The position numbers were made by a program, and so were the translations under genes. A stretch of DNA of 64,000 nucleotides, from positions 186,317-250,316 of the forward strand of contig NZ_JAQQTG010000006.1 in the NCBI RefSeq assembly GCF_028561335.1, in the 5' to 3' direction. This document shows positions 44,577-53,943 of this stretch, in pieces. Each line of letters opens with the position of its first letter. The stretch's first letter is position 1. The notes below the pieces were generated by a model. It saw only the letters and a list, made by a program, of their open reading frames with translations. It was not told the origin of the DNA and made no database searches. The stretch comes from Aequorivita todarodis. GTDB lineage: Bacteria > Bacteroidota > Bacteroidia > Flavobacteriales > Flavobacteriaceae.

Positions 44577-45464
44577 TTAAAATTTGGTTTTTGGGTCGTC
44601 CATTTGTGGTATGTGAAGGTCTGTTCCAAACCGTTCATTCGCTTTTTTTATAAAATGGGCCGACAGCAAAGGGGATGCTTTTTCAATGTTTTGATGGACG
44701 AAAAAGTAGATGTCCCGCAAGCCTTGGTCAATCCAAGTTTCCAAGCGGTCTATCCAATCATCAAGTCGCGTGTAGTCGCTTTGGTGGTTTGCTCCGTTAT
44801 ATCGAATAAATGCCGTGGGCGTGGTAAGCCGCATGTGCAGCAGATCGCGCCTTCCCGCAGCATCTACAATGGCGTTGGTTATATTGTATCTTTCAAGAAT
44901 TTCATAAAGTGCTTCTGCCACTTCTTCGTTATTGAACCAATCGGTATGTCGAAACTCTATCGCTGGTTTTATGTCTTTCGGGAGCATTTTAAAGAATGGC
45001 TCCAGTCTGTCCATATTTTTTGGGCCAAAGTTATCGGGCAATTGTACAAAAGGCATTTCCAGTTTTTCCTTCAAATTTGAAGCGTTCAAAACGTATTCCT
45101 TCACCGTATCTTCACAATCCTGAAGCCTTTTCCAATGGGAGATCCCTTGAAAAAATTTTGGAAAAAACCTGAAATCCGGCGGGGTTTTCTCATACCAACC
45201 CGCAAAAGTATCGGCCGGAAAAATTCTGTAAAAGGTAGCGTTCAGTTCAATACTGTTAAATTGGGTGGAATAATAGGCAAGTTCGTCCTTTGTGCCCCGT
45301 GGATAAAATCCCTTTAAATCTGTCTTGTTCCATTTTGCACAGCCTACGTAAAGATTGGGCTTTTTAACTTTCTTCTGTTTCGAAAGGATTTCCTTCGTCC
45401 CCGGATGGTCTTTCGGCAACGTAAAGTCTATGTTTTCGGGATTGTCAACTTTTCCGAATTTCAT
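44577..45464 (-). CDS. DUF72 (YecE-like) protein
   Basis: A 295-residue TIM-barrel-type protein: LYVGCAKWNKTDLKGFYPRG, then FNSIELNATFYRIF, KPAIEFRHTDWF and RLTTPTAFIRYNG. These match YecE/DUF72, a widespread family of unknown function. The start at 45464 (MKFGKVDNPENIDFTL) is chosen over a longer frame because it gives a natural N-terminus. Confidence 0.9.
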   Translation of the reverse strand: MKFGKVDNPENIDFTLPKDHPGTKEILSKQKKVKKPNLYVGCAKWNKTDLKGFYPRGTKDELAYYSTQFNSIELNATFYRIFPADTFAGWYEKTPPDFRFFPKFFQGISHWKRLQDCEDTVKEYVLNASNLKEKLEMPFVQLPDNFGPKNMDRLEPFFKMLPKDIKPAIEFRHTDWFNNEEVAEALYEILERYNITNAIVDAAGRRDLLHMRLTTPTAFIRYNGANHQSDYTRLDDWIDRLETWIDQGLRDIYFFVHQNIEKASPLLSAHFIKKANERFGTDLHIPQMDDPKTKF

Positions 45465-45528
45465 ATTTTCCGTTTTCAGTAAAGATACTTTATAAATCAA
45501 ATTTCAAAAAAATATTAGCCTGTAACTT

Positions 45529-45555
45529 TTTGTAAAGCTGTTAGTCTTATATTTA
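45529..45555 (+). promoter_or_regulatory. Candidate promoter of the secreted LolA-like gene
   Basis: TTTTTG ending at 45532 and TATATTTA at 45548-45555, 22 bases before the ATG. The 15-base spacing is shorter than usual for this phylum, so the assignment is tentative. Confidence 0.35.
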
Positions 45556-45576
45556 CTGAAACTTAAAAAATCTTTT

Positions 45577-46335
45577 ATGAAAATCATTAAAACACTTACC
45601 ATCGCCCTATTATTAACCGTTATTGCTCCCGTTACAGCGCAGACGGCCGATGAAATAATCAATAATTATTTTGAGAACACGGGCGGAAAAGCCGCTTGGG
45701 AAAAGCTGGAAGGCGTAAAAATGTCAGCGACCGCACAGGCTCAGGGAATGGAGATTCCCGTGGAAATATACCAAACAAAAGATGGCAAACAGTTGATAAA
45801 AATAAATATCCAAGGGCAGGATATAACCCAACTTGCCTTTGACGGAAATACCATGTGGACCACCAATTTTATGACCTTGGCGCCCGAAAAGAGCGATGCC
45901 GAGGCTACTGCGAATATGAAGAAGAAAACCAAGGATTTTCCTTCCCCATTCTTGAATTATAAAGACAAAGGTTTTACCGTGGAATTGATGGGAAAAGAAA
46001 CCAAGGAAGGAACTGAAACCTATAAAATAAAATTGACCCAAGAGCCTATGATGGTTGGCGGGGTTGAAGAACCAAACGTTTCCTATTATTATTTTGACAC
46101 TGAAAACTATGCGCCCATTGTTGTTGAAAGTGAAATAAAGCAAGGCAACAATAAAGGCCAGATGAACGTTACCACCATGAGCGATTATCAGGAAGTGGAC
46201 GGTCTGTATTTTCCTTTTTCGCTTTCAATGGCCGGGCAGGGAATCCAATTAAAGGAAATCGTTCTAAATCCTGAAATTGACGCCGCAATGTTTGCATTTC
46301 CCGCCACAACTACCGATACGGAAAAAAAGGAATAA
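45577..46335 (+). CDS. Exported LolA/outer-membrane-lipoprotein-sorting-like protein
   Basis: A 252-residue protein with a signal peptide ending VTAQ (about residue 22). The mature part is a half-barrel-like sequence (ADEIINNYFENTGGKAAWEK, DGKQLIKINIQGQDITQLAF, DGNTMWTTNF, PIVVESEIKQGNNKGQM), the style of LolA/LppX-type proteins that carry lipids or lipoproteins across the periplasm. It is not the canonical lolA. A terminator follows. Confidence 0.7.
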   Translation: MKIIKTLTIALLLTVIAPVTAQTADEIINNYFENTGGKAAWEKLEGVKMSATAQAQGMEIPVEIYQTKDGKQLIKINIQGQDITQLAFDGNTMWTTNFMTLAPEKSDAEATANMKKKTKDFPSPFLNYKDKGFTVELMGKETKEGTETYKIKLTQEPMMVGGVEEPNVSYYYFDTENYAPIVVESEIKQGNNKGQMNVTTMSDYQEVDGLYFPFSLSMAGQGIQLKEIVLNPEIDAAMFAFPATTTDTEKKE

Positions 46336-46350
46336 CCTGAATATTTATAT

Positions 46351-46380
46351 AAAAATCCCTGCCTGCACGGGGATTTTTTT
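46351..46380 (+). terminator. Terminator after the LolA-like gene
   Basis: AAAAATCCC-loop-GGGATTTTTTT. Confidence 0.85.
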
Positions 46381-46395
46381 ATAAAATATATTTCC

Positions 46396-46501
46396 GTACA
46401 GACGCACGGACGTGCGCCTCACAAATTAAATGTACAGACGCACGGACGTGCGTCTCTATATAACCATAACTATAATGAGACGCACGTCCGTGCGTCTCTA
46501 C
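46396..46501. repeat. Three copies of a 25-bp palindromic repeat
   Basis: GTACAGACGCACGGACGTGC at 46396 and 46432 (direct orientation), and GAGACGCACGTCCGTGCGTC at 46477 in the opposite orientation. The core GACGCACG-GAC-CGTGCGTC is self-complementary. Spacing is 36 and 45 bases. The block directly precedes the BNR-repeat protein start and generates a spurious in-frame extension of that gene. Confidence 0.88.
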
Positions 46502-46510
46502 CGAAACGCC

Positions 46511-49500
46511 ATGAAAAAATACCTCTTTTCAATTCTCATTCTTCCGCTAACCCTGAACATTTCCACCGCACAGGAAATCTCGTTAAAAGGAAAGGAACTC
46601 TTCGGCAATATGAAGGCACGGCACATTGGCCCGGCGCTTATGAGTGGGCGCATCAACGATCTTGAAAACCATCCCACCAATGCACGTATTCTCTATGCAG
46701 GTGCAGCAGGCGGCGGGGTATGGAAATCTAACGATGGCGGTGCTACCTTCGCTCCTATTTTCGACAAACACGCTCAATCCATCGGAGTCGTAAAATTAGA
46801 TCCGAAAAATCCAGACCAGATTATTTGGGTAGGAACGGGTGAAACTTGGACGCGGAACTCAGTTTCGGTCGGGAATGGGCTCTATAAATCTACCGATGGC
46901 GGCAATAATTGGAAAGAAATCCCGGGTTTTGAAAATTCGGAGCGGATTGCTTCCATAGCCATCAACCCAAACAATACCGATGAGGTTTATGTAGGCGTAT
47001 TGGGCGCATTATGGAGCGACAGCGAAGATCGGGGCGTTTATAAAACTACGGATGGTGGAAAAACCTGGAACAAAATCCTTTACGTTGGGCCATCCACAGG
47101 GGTTTCCGATGTTTTGATGGATCCAAATAATCCAAATGTGCTGTTTGCCTCCATGTGGCAATTCCGAAGAACAGCTTGGGGGTTCAATTCCGGCGGCGAA
47201 AACAGCGCGATCTACAAATCTACCGACAGCGGAAAAACCTGGGACAAATTGACCAATAATCTTCCCACAGGAAAGCTGGGAAGAATAGGCATTGCAATGG
47301 CGCCAAGCGACAGCAAAATAATTTATGCGGTTATTGAAACGGGCAAAAAAGAAACCAACGGACTTTGGAGGTCCAATGACAGCGGCACTTCCTGGGAACA
47401 TTTAAACAATGATTTCGGACTTACCGTGCGTCCCTTTTACTTTTCGCGAATTACTGTGGATCCCAAAAACCCTGATATTGTAGTTAAGGGCGGTTTAACG
47501 GGCTCCATCAGTCGCGATGGCGGAAAAACCTTCAAAAATTTAGGGAATATGCATAGCGATATTCACGACATTGTTTTCGATATAAAGAATAGCGACATAA
47601 TCTATTCAGGAACTGATGGCGGCGTTTACCGCTCTTGGGATGGGGGCTCTACTTTTGAGATCGTTGAAAATCTTCCGCTTTCGCAATTCTATCACATAAG
47701 TGTTGATGATGCCGAACCCTACAATGTTTACGGTGGCCTGCAAGACAATGGCTCATGGTATGGCCCCTCCTCCGCTCCCGGCGGCGTTGCGGCACGGGAC
47801 TGGAACAGCGTTGGCTACGGCGACGGTTTCCGGGTATTGAAACATCCCACAAAGAATATAATCTATTCCGAAATGCAGGGCGCTGCAAACGTTTGGCGCT
47901 ACGACGTGGACCGAAACAGAACAACCACCGTGCAACCGCAACCCAAAAAAGGCGATCCAGAGCTTCGTTTTAACTGGAATGCGCCTATGGCCGTGAGCAA
48001 TTTCGTTCCCGATCGATTTTATATGGGAAGCCAATTTCTGCACCGTTCAGACGATATGGGCGATAGTTGGACCATCATTTCGCCAGATTTAACCACGAAC
48101 GATAAAACCAAACAGGACCAGGCAAAATCCGGTGGGCTCTCTGTGGACAATAGCGGTGCCGAAAAATACACCACTATTTTCACGATCGCTGAATCTCCGC
48201 TAGACCAAAACATAATCTGGGTGGGTACCGATGACGGCAATGTTCAGCTTACGACCGACGGCGGAAAAACGTGGACAAACCTTACCGAAAATCTCATCGG
48301 AATCCCAAAAAACACGTGGGTGTACCATATTGAAGCCAGCGTTCACGGAAAAGGGACAGCGTATGCGGTTTTTGAAGGCCACACTACCGGCGATATGAAA
48401 CCGTATGCCTTGAAAACAACCGATTATGGAAAAACTTGGAAATCCATCATTTCAGAGGATATTGATTCAAAAGCGTTCGTCCGCAATATTCAAGAAGATT
48501 ATGTGAACGAGGATTTACTATTTCTTGGCACTGAACTGGGGCTGTATGTAACAATAGATGGCGGAAAAAACTGGTCAGAATTTACAAATAACATGCCTCC
48601 CGTAGCGGTTCATTTTATAGAGCTTCAAAAGAGAACAAATGATGTGGTAATGGGCACCCACGGCCGCGGCGTTATAATTATTGACGACATTAGCCCCTTG
48701 CGCGAACTAAGTTCCGAAATTCTAAATAAAGAGGTTCATTTCTTTAAAACAGAACCTTTCACAATGACCGAAGATAGCGGCTTTAGTGGCAGTTTTGGCA
48801 CAGAGACCCAATTTGTGGGCGACAACAAAAATACCGCCGCCCAAATTGTTTATTACCTAAAAAAGCGCCACACCTTTGGAAAGATGGAAATGGAAATCCA
48901 AGATATGCAAGGCAATAAAATAACCTCGCTGTCCCCTGGAAAATCAAAAGGGATCAATATAGTAAGTTGGGATTTCAAGACAACATCTCCAAAAATGGCA
49001 CAGGCAAAAACACTTGCTTTTAGCGGGTTTACGGCGCCAAGGGTCCCAGCGGGAAAATACAAGGTGGTGCTTACAAAAGGTAGTGAAACCTACAGTCAGG
49101 ATATCGAGATAAAATATGACGAGAAATCGATAACCACATTGGAACAGCGAAAAGAGCAGGAAGCACTCACCAAAAAACTGTATGATATGGTCGAAGATTT
49201 AGCCTTTATGGTTTATGAAATTAATGAAACACAAACCAAGGCTACCGAGGTAATGGAAAACAACCCGAAGGGAAAAAAGGATTCCCAAAAACTATATACT
49301 GCACTGGAAAATCTGAGAAAAGATTTGGTGATTACCACAGGTGATAATTATGTGGCCTCTGCCGATCCCGAATTGCGTGAAAAAATGGCCGATCTTTACA
49401 GCAATGTAGCCGCAAATTTCAACAAGGTTTCCGGGGCTTCCAAAGCAAATTATGAATTGATTTCCGAGGAGTTCTCGAAAGCGAAAAAGCGCTATGAAAA

Positions 49501-49603
49501 CATAATGGAAAAGGAAGGAAAGAAATTCAATTCATTTTTGGAAAAAAACAACATCCCGAAAGCTGAGATACAAAGCAAAGAGGAGTTTTTGAAGAAAGGG
49601 TAA
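46511..49603 (+). CDS. Exported VPS10/BNR-repeat beta-propeller protein
   Basis: A 1030-residue protein with a signal peptide (MKKYLFSILILPLTLNISTAQ). The body carries at least ten Asp-box-like repeats such as SNDGGATF, STDGGNNW, TTDGGKTW, STDSGKTW, SWDGGSTF and TIDGGKNW, which form sortilin/BNR-type propellers. The last 250 residues change to a beta domain (KMEMEIQDMQGNKITSLSPG) and a helical bundle rich in Lys/Glu. Such proteins are often labelled glycosyl hydrolases without proof of activity; a peptide- or glycan-binding role is as likely. No type IX C-terminal sorting domain was recognised. The upstream repeat-encoded 27 residues are excluded. Confidence 0.88.
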   Translation: MKKYLFSILILPLTLNISTAQEISLKGKELFGNMKARHIGPALMSGRINDLENHPTNARILYAGAAGGGVWKSNDGGATFAPIFDKHAQSIGVVKLDPKNPDQIIWVGTGETWTRNSVSVGNGLYKSTDGGNNWKEIPGFENSERIASIAINPNNTDEVYVGVLGALWSDSEDRGVYKTTDGGKTWNKILYVGPSTGVSDVLMDPNNPNVLFASMWQFRRTAWGFNSGGENSAIYKSTDSGKTWDKLTNNLPTGKLGRIGIAMAPSDSKIIYAVIETGKKETNGLWRSNDSGTSWEHLNNDFGLTVRPFYFSRITVDPKNPDIVVKGGLTGSISRDGGKTFKNLGNMHSDIHDIVFDIKNSDIIYSGTDGGVYRSWDGGSTFEIVENLPLSQFYHISVDDAEPYNVYGGLQDNGSWYGPSSAPGGVAARDWNSVGYGDGFRVLKHPTKNIIYSEMQGAANVWRYDVDRNRTTTVQPQPKKGDPELRFNWNAPMAVSNFVPDRFYMGSQFLHRSDDMGDSWTIISPDLTTNDKTKQDQAKSGGLSVDNSGAEKYTTIFTIAESPLDQNIIWVGTDDGNVQLTTDGGKTWTNLTENLIGIPKNTWVYHIEASVHGKGTAYAVFEGHTTGDMKPYALKTTDYGKTWKSIISEDIDSKAFVRNIQEDYVNEDLLFLGTELGLYVTIDGGKNWSEFTNNMPPVAVHFIELQKRTNDVVMGTHGRGVIIIDDISPLRELSSEILNKEVHFFKTEPFTMTEDSGFSGSFGTETQFVGDNKNTAAQIVYYLKKRHTFGKMEMEIQDMQGNKITSLSPGKSKGINIVSWDFKTTSPKMAQAKTLAFSGFTAPRVPAGKYKVVLTKGSETYSQDIEIKYDEKSITTLEQRKEQEALTKKLYDMVEDLAFMVYEINETQTKATEVMENNPKGKKDSQKLYTALENLRKDLVITTGDNYVASADPELREKMADLYSNVAANFNKVSGASKANYELISEEFSKAKKRYENIMEKEGKKFNSFLEKNNIPKAEIQSKEEFLKKG

Positions 49604-49616
49604 TCGCTTATTTAGC

Positions 49617-49683
49617 CACGAACTCACGAATATCCTGCAAGGTTTTCAAAACCTTGTAGGTTTAAGTTATTCGTGATTTCGTG
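49617..49683. repeat. Nested palindrome between genes
   Basis: Outer arms CACGAACTCACGAATA and TTATTCGTGATTTCGTG surround an inner perfect palindrome CAAGGTTTTCAAAACCTTG. It lies right after the BNR protein stop and could act as a terminator or mRNA stabiliser. Confidence 0.7.
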
Positions 49684-49761
49684 TTTCTTTTAATTTTCGC
49701 ATTCCTATTTTTAATTTGGAAATTAACCTCGCAAACACTCGTTAACTTTTGTGTATTGTAA

Positions 49762-49769
49762 TACATTTG
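49762..49769 (+). promoter_or_regulatory. -7 box TACATTTG of gcvT
   Basis: Exact TAnnTTTG match 17 bases before the gcvT ATG; no clear -33 element. Confidence 0.5.
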
Positions 49770-49786
49770 CGAAAATCTTTTGCATC

Positions 49787-50869
49787 ATGAAAAACACAGC
49801 ACTCACACACATACACGAACAATTGGGCGCCAAGATGGTTCCCTTTGCAGGTTACAATATGCCTGTTTCATACGAAGGCGTAAACGCAGAACACGAAACC
49901 GTCCGCAAAGGTGTGGGCGTTTTTGACGTTTCGCATATGGGCGAATTTTTGATAACCGGGCCAAAAGCGCTGGATTTAATCCAGAAAGTATGTAGCAATG
50001 ATGTTTCAAAAATTGTTGATGGGCAAGCCCAGTACAACTGCCTTCCCAACGAAACCGGCGGTATCGTGGATGACCTGATTGTTTACAAATTAAAGGACGA
50101 AGAGTATTTACTGGTGGTAAATGCCTCAAACATTGACAAGGATTGGGCTTGGATTACAAAACACAATACCATGGGCGCCGAAATGCGCAACCTTTCCGAT
50201 GATTATTCGCTATTGGCAATCCAGGGCCCAAAGGCCATTGAAGCCATGCAGTCATTGACTTCGGAAGATTTGAGCGCCATAAAATTCTATCATTTCAAAG
50301 TAGCCGATTTCGCCGGAATTGAACACGTAATCATCAGCGCAACTGGTTATACGGGAAGCGGTGGTTTTGAAATTTATTGCAAGAATTCTGAAGTTGAACA
50401 AGTTTGGAACAAGGTAATGGAAGCCGGAAAGAATTTCGGCATTAAACCAATCGGTTTGGCGGCGCGCGATACGCTCAGGCTTGAAATGGGCTTCTGCCTT
50501 TACGGAAATGATATAAACGATTCCACTTCCCCCTTGGAGGCAGGGTTGGGCTGGATCACAAAGTTCACAAAGGATTTTATCAATTCCGAAAACCTGAAAA
50601 AGCAAAAAGAGGAAGGTGTAAAAAGAAAATTGATTGGATTTGAACTGAACGAACGCGGCATTCCGCGCCACGACTATGAAATTGTTGATAAAGACGGAAA
50701 AAATATCGGCATTGTTACCAGCGGCACGATGGCGCCTTCATTAAACAAAGGCATCGGGCTGGGTTATGTAACTACCGAGCACAGTGCGCCGGGCACCGAA
50801 ATTTATATTCAAATTAGAAACAAACCCGTTGCAGCAACGGTAGTAAAAACTCCATTCTACAAAGGGTAA
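49787..50869 (+). CDS. gcvT: Aminomethyltransferase (glycine cleavage T protein)
   Basis: A 360-residue T protein. Family blocks: [88 protein letters not shown] and the C-terminal [18 protein letters not shown]. It moves the methylene group from lipoyl-H-protein to tetrahydrofolate. The other gcv genes are not adjacent, as is normal in Flavobacteriia. The start at 49787 is downstream of a promoter box and removes 12 atypical residues. Its stop overlaps the glutaminase start as TAATG. Confidence 0.97.
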   Translation: MKNTALTHIHEQLGAKMVPFAGYNMPVSYEGVNAEHETVRKGVGVFDVSHMGEFLITGPKALDLIQKVCSNDVSKIVDGQAQYNCLPNETGGIVDDLIVYKLKDEEYLLVVNASNIDKDWAWITKHNTMGAEMRNLSDDYSLLAIQGPKAIEAMQSLTSEDLSAIKFYHFKVADFAGIEHVIISATGYTGSGGFEIYCKNSEVEQVWNKVMEAGKNFGIKPIGLAARDTLRLEMGFCLYGNDINDSTSPLEAGLGWITKFTKDFINSENLKKQKEEGVKRKLIGFELNERGIPRHDYEIVDKDGKNIGIVTSGTMAPSLNKGIGLGYVTTEHSAPGTEIYIQIRNKPVAATVVKTPFYKG

Positions 50870-51783
50870 TGTTGGATTATCAGGCCATTTTAGAAGAAAT
50901 TCACGAGTCCCTCAAAAAAACTGAAAATACGGGAGAAGTTGCAAGCTATATCCCTGAATTGGCGAACATTCCAAAAAACAAATTCGGAATCCATCTGAAA
51001 TTGATCACGGGTGAGGATTACTTTGTTGGCGATGCTTCCGAAAAATTTTCAGTCCAAAGTATTTCTAAAGTACTTTCACTTGCCAAAGCATTTCAGTTGG
51101 TGGGAAATGAGCTGTGGAAACGTGTGGATGTGGAACCCTCGGGAAACCCGTTCAACCATCTTTCGCTTTTGGAGCTTGAAAACGGCATCCCCAGAAATCC
51201 GTTGATCAATTCGGGAGCCATTGTGGTTGCCGATGTTTTACTTTCACATTTAAAAAATCCGAAAGAAGATTTTTTGGATTTCGTAAGGGAATTGACGCAT
51301 GACGACAGCATTCAGTACAGCGAAAAAATAGCCGAATCTGAACGGATTACCGGTTTCAACAATTACGCCGCGGCCAATCTTTTAAAAGCGTACGGCAATC
51401 TAAACAATAAAGTGGAGGATGTCTTGGATTTTTATTTCCACCAATGCGCCATATTGATGGATTGCAGACAACTTACCAACGCTTTTTTCGTTTTCGCAAA
51501 CAAGGGTAACTGTTTGAAGAACGTACAACATTTATCATCAAGCCAAGTAAAGCGGATAAACTCAATCATGCTCACTTGCGGTTTTTATGACGAAGCCGGC
51601 GAGTTTGCCTTTGAAGTGGGCCTGCCCGGAAAGAGTGGCGTTGGCGGCGGCATTGTAGCGCTTTTGCCACATTGCTTCACCATTGCAACTTGGGCCCCTG
51701 CATTGAACGCCAAAGGAAATTCGTACATGGGGATGCAGGCTTTGGAACAATTTACCACAAAAACGAAACTGTCCATTTTTTAA
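50869..51783 (+). CDS. glsA: Glutaminase (GlsA family)
   Basis: A 304-residue serine-dependent glutaminase with the beta-lactamase-like fold: the SxxK motif in SVQSISKVLSLAKAF, NPLINSGAIVVADVL, and the glycine-rich GLPGKSGVGGGIVALLPHC. It converts glutamine to glutamate and ammonia. Coupled to gcvT by a one-base overlap, so the pair links glycine and glutamine nitrogen use. Complete. Confidence 0.96.
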   Translation: MLDYQAILEEIHESLKKTENTGEVASYIPELANIPKNKFGIHLKLITGEDYFVGDASEKFSVQSISKVLSLAKAFQLVGNELWKRVDVEPSGNPFNHLSLLELENGIPRNPLINSGAIVVADVLLSHLKNPKEDFLDFVRELTHDDSIQYSEKIAESERITGFNNYAAANLLKAYGNLNNKVEDVLDFYFHQCAILMDCRQLTNAFFVFANKGNCLKNVQHLSSSQVKRINSIMLTCGFYDEAGEFAFEVGLPGKSGVGGGIVALLPHCFTIATWAPALNAKGNSYMGMQALEQFTTKTKLSIF

Positions 51784-51804
51784 GAAATTTAGGAAAGGAT
51801 TTTA

Positions 51805-52662
51805 ATGAAGAAGAAAGCAGAAAAACAACGGATTTTAATTTTGGGCGGTAGCGGCTTTATAGGCAATGGCCTCTACAAAGAGCTTCTGCCCTATTTTGAT
51901 GTTCATTGTACCTACTGCCAACAGCAGGGCACTTTTTCGGAAAATCAGGTTTTCCACAATTATTGTGTGGAAGAAGATTCTATGTTTTTGCTGCTGAATA
52001 AAATCCGACCTACGGTTGTGATTTCGGCAATAGACGGAGATTATAAAAGCCAGTTTGAAGCGCAGCGACAAATCGTGGATTACGCGTTGCTGAACGTGGA
52101 TTGTTCCGTTTTATACATTTCTTCCGCCAAAGTTTTTGACGGAAAATTTAGGCATCCTTCCTATGAAAACGATGTGCCATTGTCAGAAACGGTTTCGGGA
52201 AAATTTCAAATTTCAGTTGAAAAGTTGTTGTTGGAAACCATTCCGCAGCAAACCGCGATTATACGGCTGCCATTGGTTTTGGGCATCAACTCACCCGAAA
52301 TTCTGCATTTGCGACAGTGCATTCGCCACCAGGCTACCTTTGAAGTATTTTCAAATTTGGTAATTACAACAACGACCATCAACAAAGTGTGCCAACAGGT
52401 TCATTATATCATCAACCAATCGCTTTGTGGAATTTTTCATTTGGCAAGCAATGATATGGTGCACCACGAAGATCTTTTTAGGGAAATCACTTCAAAAATA
52501 GGCGATAAAATGCCTATCTTTAAAAGTGTATTTAGCAGTAATGAAGACAGATACAGCGCTATTCTTCCGAAGGAAAACAAATTGCCCAATCCATTGCAAA
52601 TTACTGTTTCACAGGTTATTGAAGCGTGTAGCCTAAATGAAGAGATTATATCAATTAAGTAA
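51805..52662 (+). CDS. NAD(P)-dependent epimerase/reductase (RfbD-like)
   Basis: A 285-residue extended SDR-type protein. The nucleotide motif is LGGSGFIGNGLY, and LYISSAKVFDGKFRHPSYEN resembles dTDP-4-dehydrorhamnose reductases. The active-site tyrosine of YxxxK appears to be replaced in KFQISVEKLL by phenylalanine, so catalysis is uncertain. It lies 21 bases after glutaminase in the same transcription run. A sugar-nucleotide or cofactor-binding role is inferred from fold only. Confidence 0.75.
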   Translation: MKKKAEKQRILILGGSGFIGNGLYKELLPYFDVHCTYCQQQGTFSENQVFHNYCVEEDSMFLLLNKIRPTVVISAIDGDYKSQFEAQRQIVDYALLNVDCSVLYISSAKVFDGKFRHPSYENDVPLSETVSGKFQISVEKLLLETIPQQTAIIRLPLVLGINSPEILHLRQCIRHQATFEVFSNLVITTTTINKVCQQVHYIINQSLCGIFHLASNDMVHHEDLFREITSKIGDKMPIFKSVFSSNEDRYSAILPKENKLPNPLQITVSQVIEACSLNEEIISIK

Positions 52663-52713
52663 AGCCACGATATATCGTGGCTCATATAAGTAAAGCCATG
52701 ATATATCGTGGCT
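52663..52713. repeat. Tandem palindrome pair
   Basis: AGCCACGATATATCGTGGCT at 52663-52682 and a copy with one change (AGCCATGATATATCGTGGCT) at 52694-52713, a 31-base direct repeat of a palindrome. It begins directly after the epimerase stop codon. Confidence 0.88.
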
Positions 52714-52733
52714 CAACAACTAAAATAAAACCT

Positions 52734-53015
52734 ATGAAAGCATTAACAGAAAAACAGATCAACGAGAAACTAAAGGAATTTGAAGGATGGGAATATCGCG
52801 AAGGTGCCCTGCACACTATTTTTGAATTCGAGGATTTTAAGGAAGCCTTTTCCGCCATGACGCGCATTGCCTTTGAAGCCGAAAAACTGCAGCACCACCC
52901 CGAATGGAGCAATGTGTACAATTCCTTGGAAATCTATTTATCAACGCACGATGCCGATGGCGTTACCGAAAAGGATTTTGAGCTGGCGAAGATTATTGAT
53001 GAGCTAATCGGTTAG
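52734..53015 (+). CDS. Pterin-4a-carbinolamine dehydratase
   Basis: A 93-residue PCD/DCoH protein with the active-site block EKLQHHPEWSNVYNSLEIYL and STHDADGVTEKDFELA. It dehydrates 4a-hydroxytetrahydrobiopterin during aromatic amino-acid hydroxylation. The start at 52734 (MKALTEKQINEKL) is chosen; the frame upstream runs through the palindrome repeat. Complete. Confidence 0.95.
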   Translation: MKALTEKQINEKLKEFEGWEYREGALHTIFEFEDFKEAFSAMTRIAFEAEKLQHHPEWSNVYNSLEIYLSTHDADGVTEKDFELAKIIDELIG

Positions 53016-53078
53016 AAATTTCAAATCTCAAGCACCAAATTCCAAAGGATTTATGATTTGGATTTTGGATTTTTTTAT
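53016..53078. repeat. Degenerate heptamer-period array, about 9 units
   Basis: Starting at the base after the PCD stop: AAATTTC AAATCTC AAGCACC AAATTCC AAAGGAT TTATGAT TTGGATT TTGGATT TTTTTAT. The second half is roughly the complement of the first, so the array can also fold into a hairpin. Confidence 0.6.
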
Positions 53079-53127
53079 ATTTGAACCTTTTTAAGAATAG
53101 AGAATAAAAAATAATAGACAATAATTT

Positions 53128-53850
53128 ATGGGAAGAGCTTTTGAATTTAGAAAAGCAAGAAAAATGAAGCGTTGGTCTGCAATGTCCAAAGCGTTTACGC
53201 GAATTGGAAAAGACATCGTTATGGCCGTAAAAGAAGGCGGTCCGGACCCGGACGCCAATTCGAGGCTGCGTGCGGTAATCCAAAACGCGAAAGCGGTAAA
53301 CATGCCCAAGGAAAATGTGGAACGCGCCATAAAGCGCGCTAGCGACAAAAGTTTGGGCGATTATAAGGAAGTCCTTTTTGAGGGCTACGCGCCACACGGC
53401 ATCGCTATTTTAATTGAAACCGCAACCGATAACAACACCCGTACCGTTGCAAACATTCGCAGTTATTTTAACAAATGTGATGGCAGCCTGGGAACTTCGG
53501 GCTCCGTTTCGTTCATGTTTGACCATACCTGTAATTTCAGGATAAACCCAGAAGGTTTGGATATTGAAGAACTGGAACTGGAACTAATTGATCACGGCGT
53601 TGAGGAAATTTTTGAGGATGAGGATGGAATACTAATCTACGCTCCTTTTGAGAGTTTTGGCGCAATCCAGTCTTATTTGGAAGAAAACAAAATTGAGATT
53701 CTTTCCTCGGGTTTTGAGCAAATTCCGCAGGTTACCAAAAAATTAACCGCAGAAGAAGCCGCAGACGTGGAGAAGCTTTTGGAAAAGATTGAAGAAGATG
53801 ACGACGTTCAGAATGTATATCACACCATGGAAGAAACTTCGGAGGATTAA
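53128..53850 (+). CDS. yebC: YebC/PmpR-family protein
   Basis: A 240-residue TACO1/YebC protein: MGRAFEFRKARKMKRWSAMS, ...DPDANSRLRAVIQNAKAVNM, FEGYAPHGIAILIETATDNN and GSLGTSGSVSFMFDH. Family members bind ribosomes or DNA; in recent work YebC proteins help translation of proline stretches, in older work they act as regulators. The N-terminus KKRWSAMSKAFTRIGK resembles the YebC2-type. Complete. Confidence 0.93.
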   Translation: MGRAFEFRKARKMKRWSAMSKAFTRIGKDIVMAVKEGGPDPDANSRLRAVIQNAKAVNMPKENVERAIKRASDKSLGDYKEVLFEGYAPHGIAILIETATDNNTRTVANIRSYFNKCDGSLGTSGSVSFMFDHTCNFRINPEGLDIEELELELIDHGVEEIFEDEDGILIYAPFESFGAIQSYLEENKIEILSSGFEQIPQVTKKLTAEEAADVEKLLEKIEEDDDVQNVYHTMEETSED

Positions 53851-53943
53851 TTACCGGTGCCAATTAAAAAATGGCACGGAAATCAATACGCGTTGAAATT
53901 TGCTTAGTCTTGGGTATTTTTTTAAAAAGCTACTTCGCTTTTT

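Noticed and set aside
46430-46510. Upstream start for the BNR-repeat protein
   Set aside because: Those codons are translations of the palindromic repeats; a signal peptide begins at 46511.
49604-49786. Glycine riboswitch before gcvT
   Set aside because: The spacer is dominated by a nested palindrome and a TACATTTG promoter box 17 bases before the ATG leaves no room for an aptamer in the leader.
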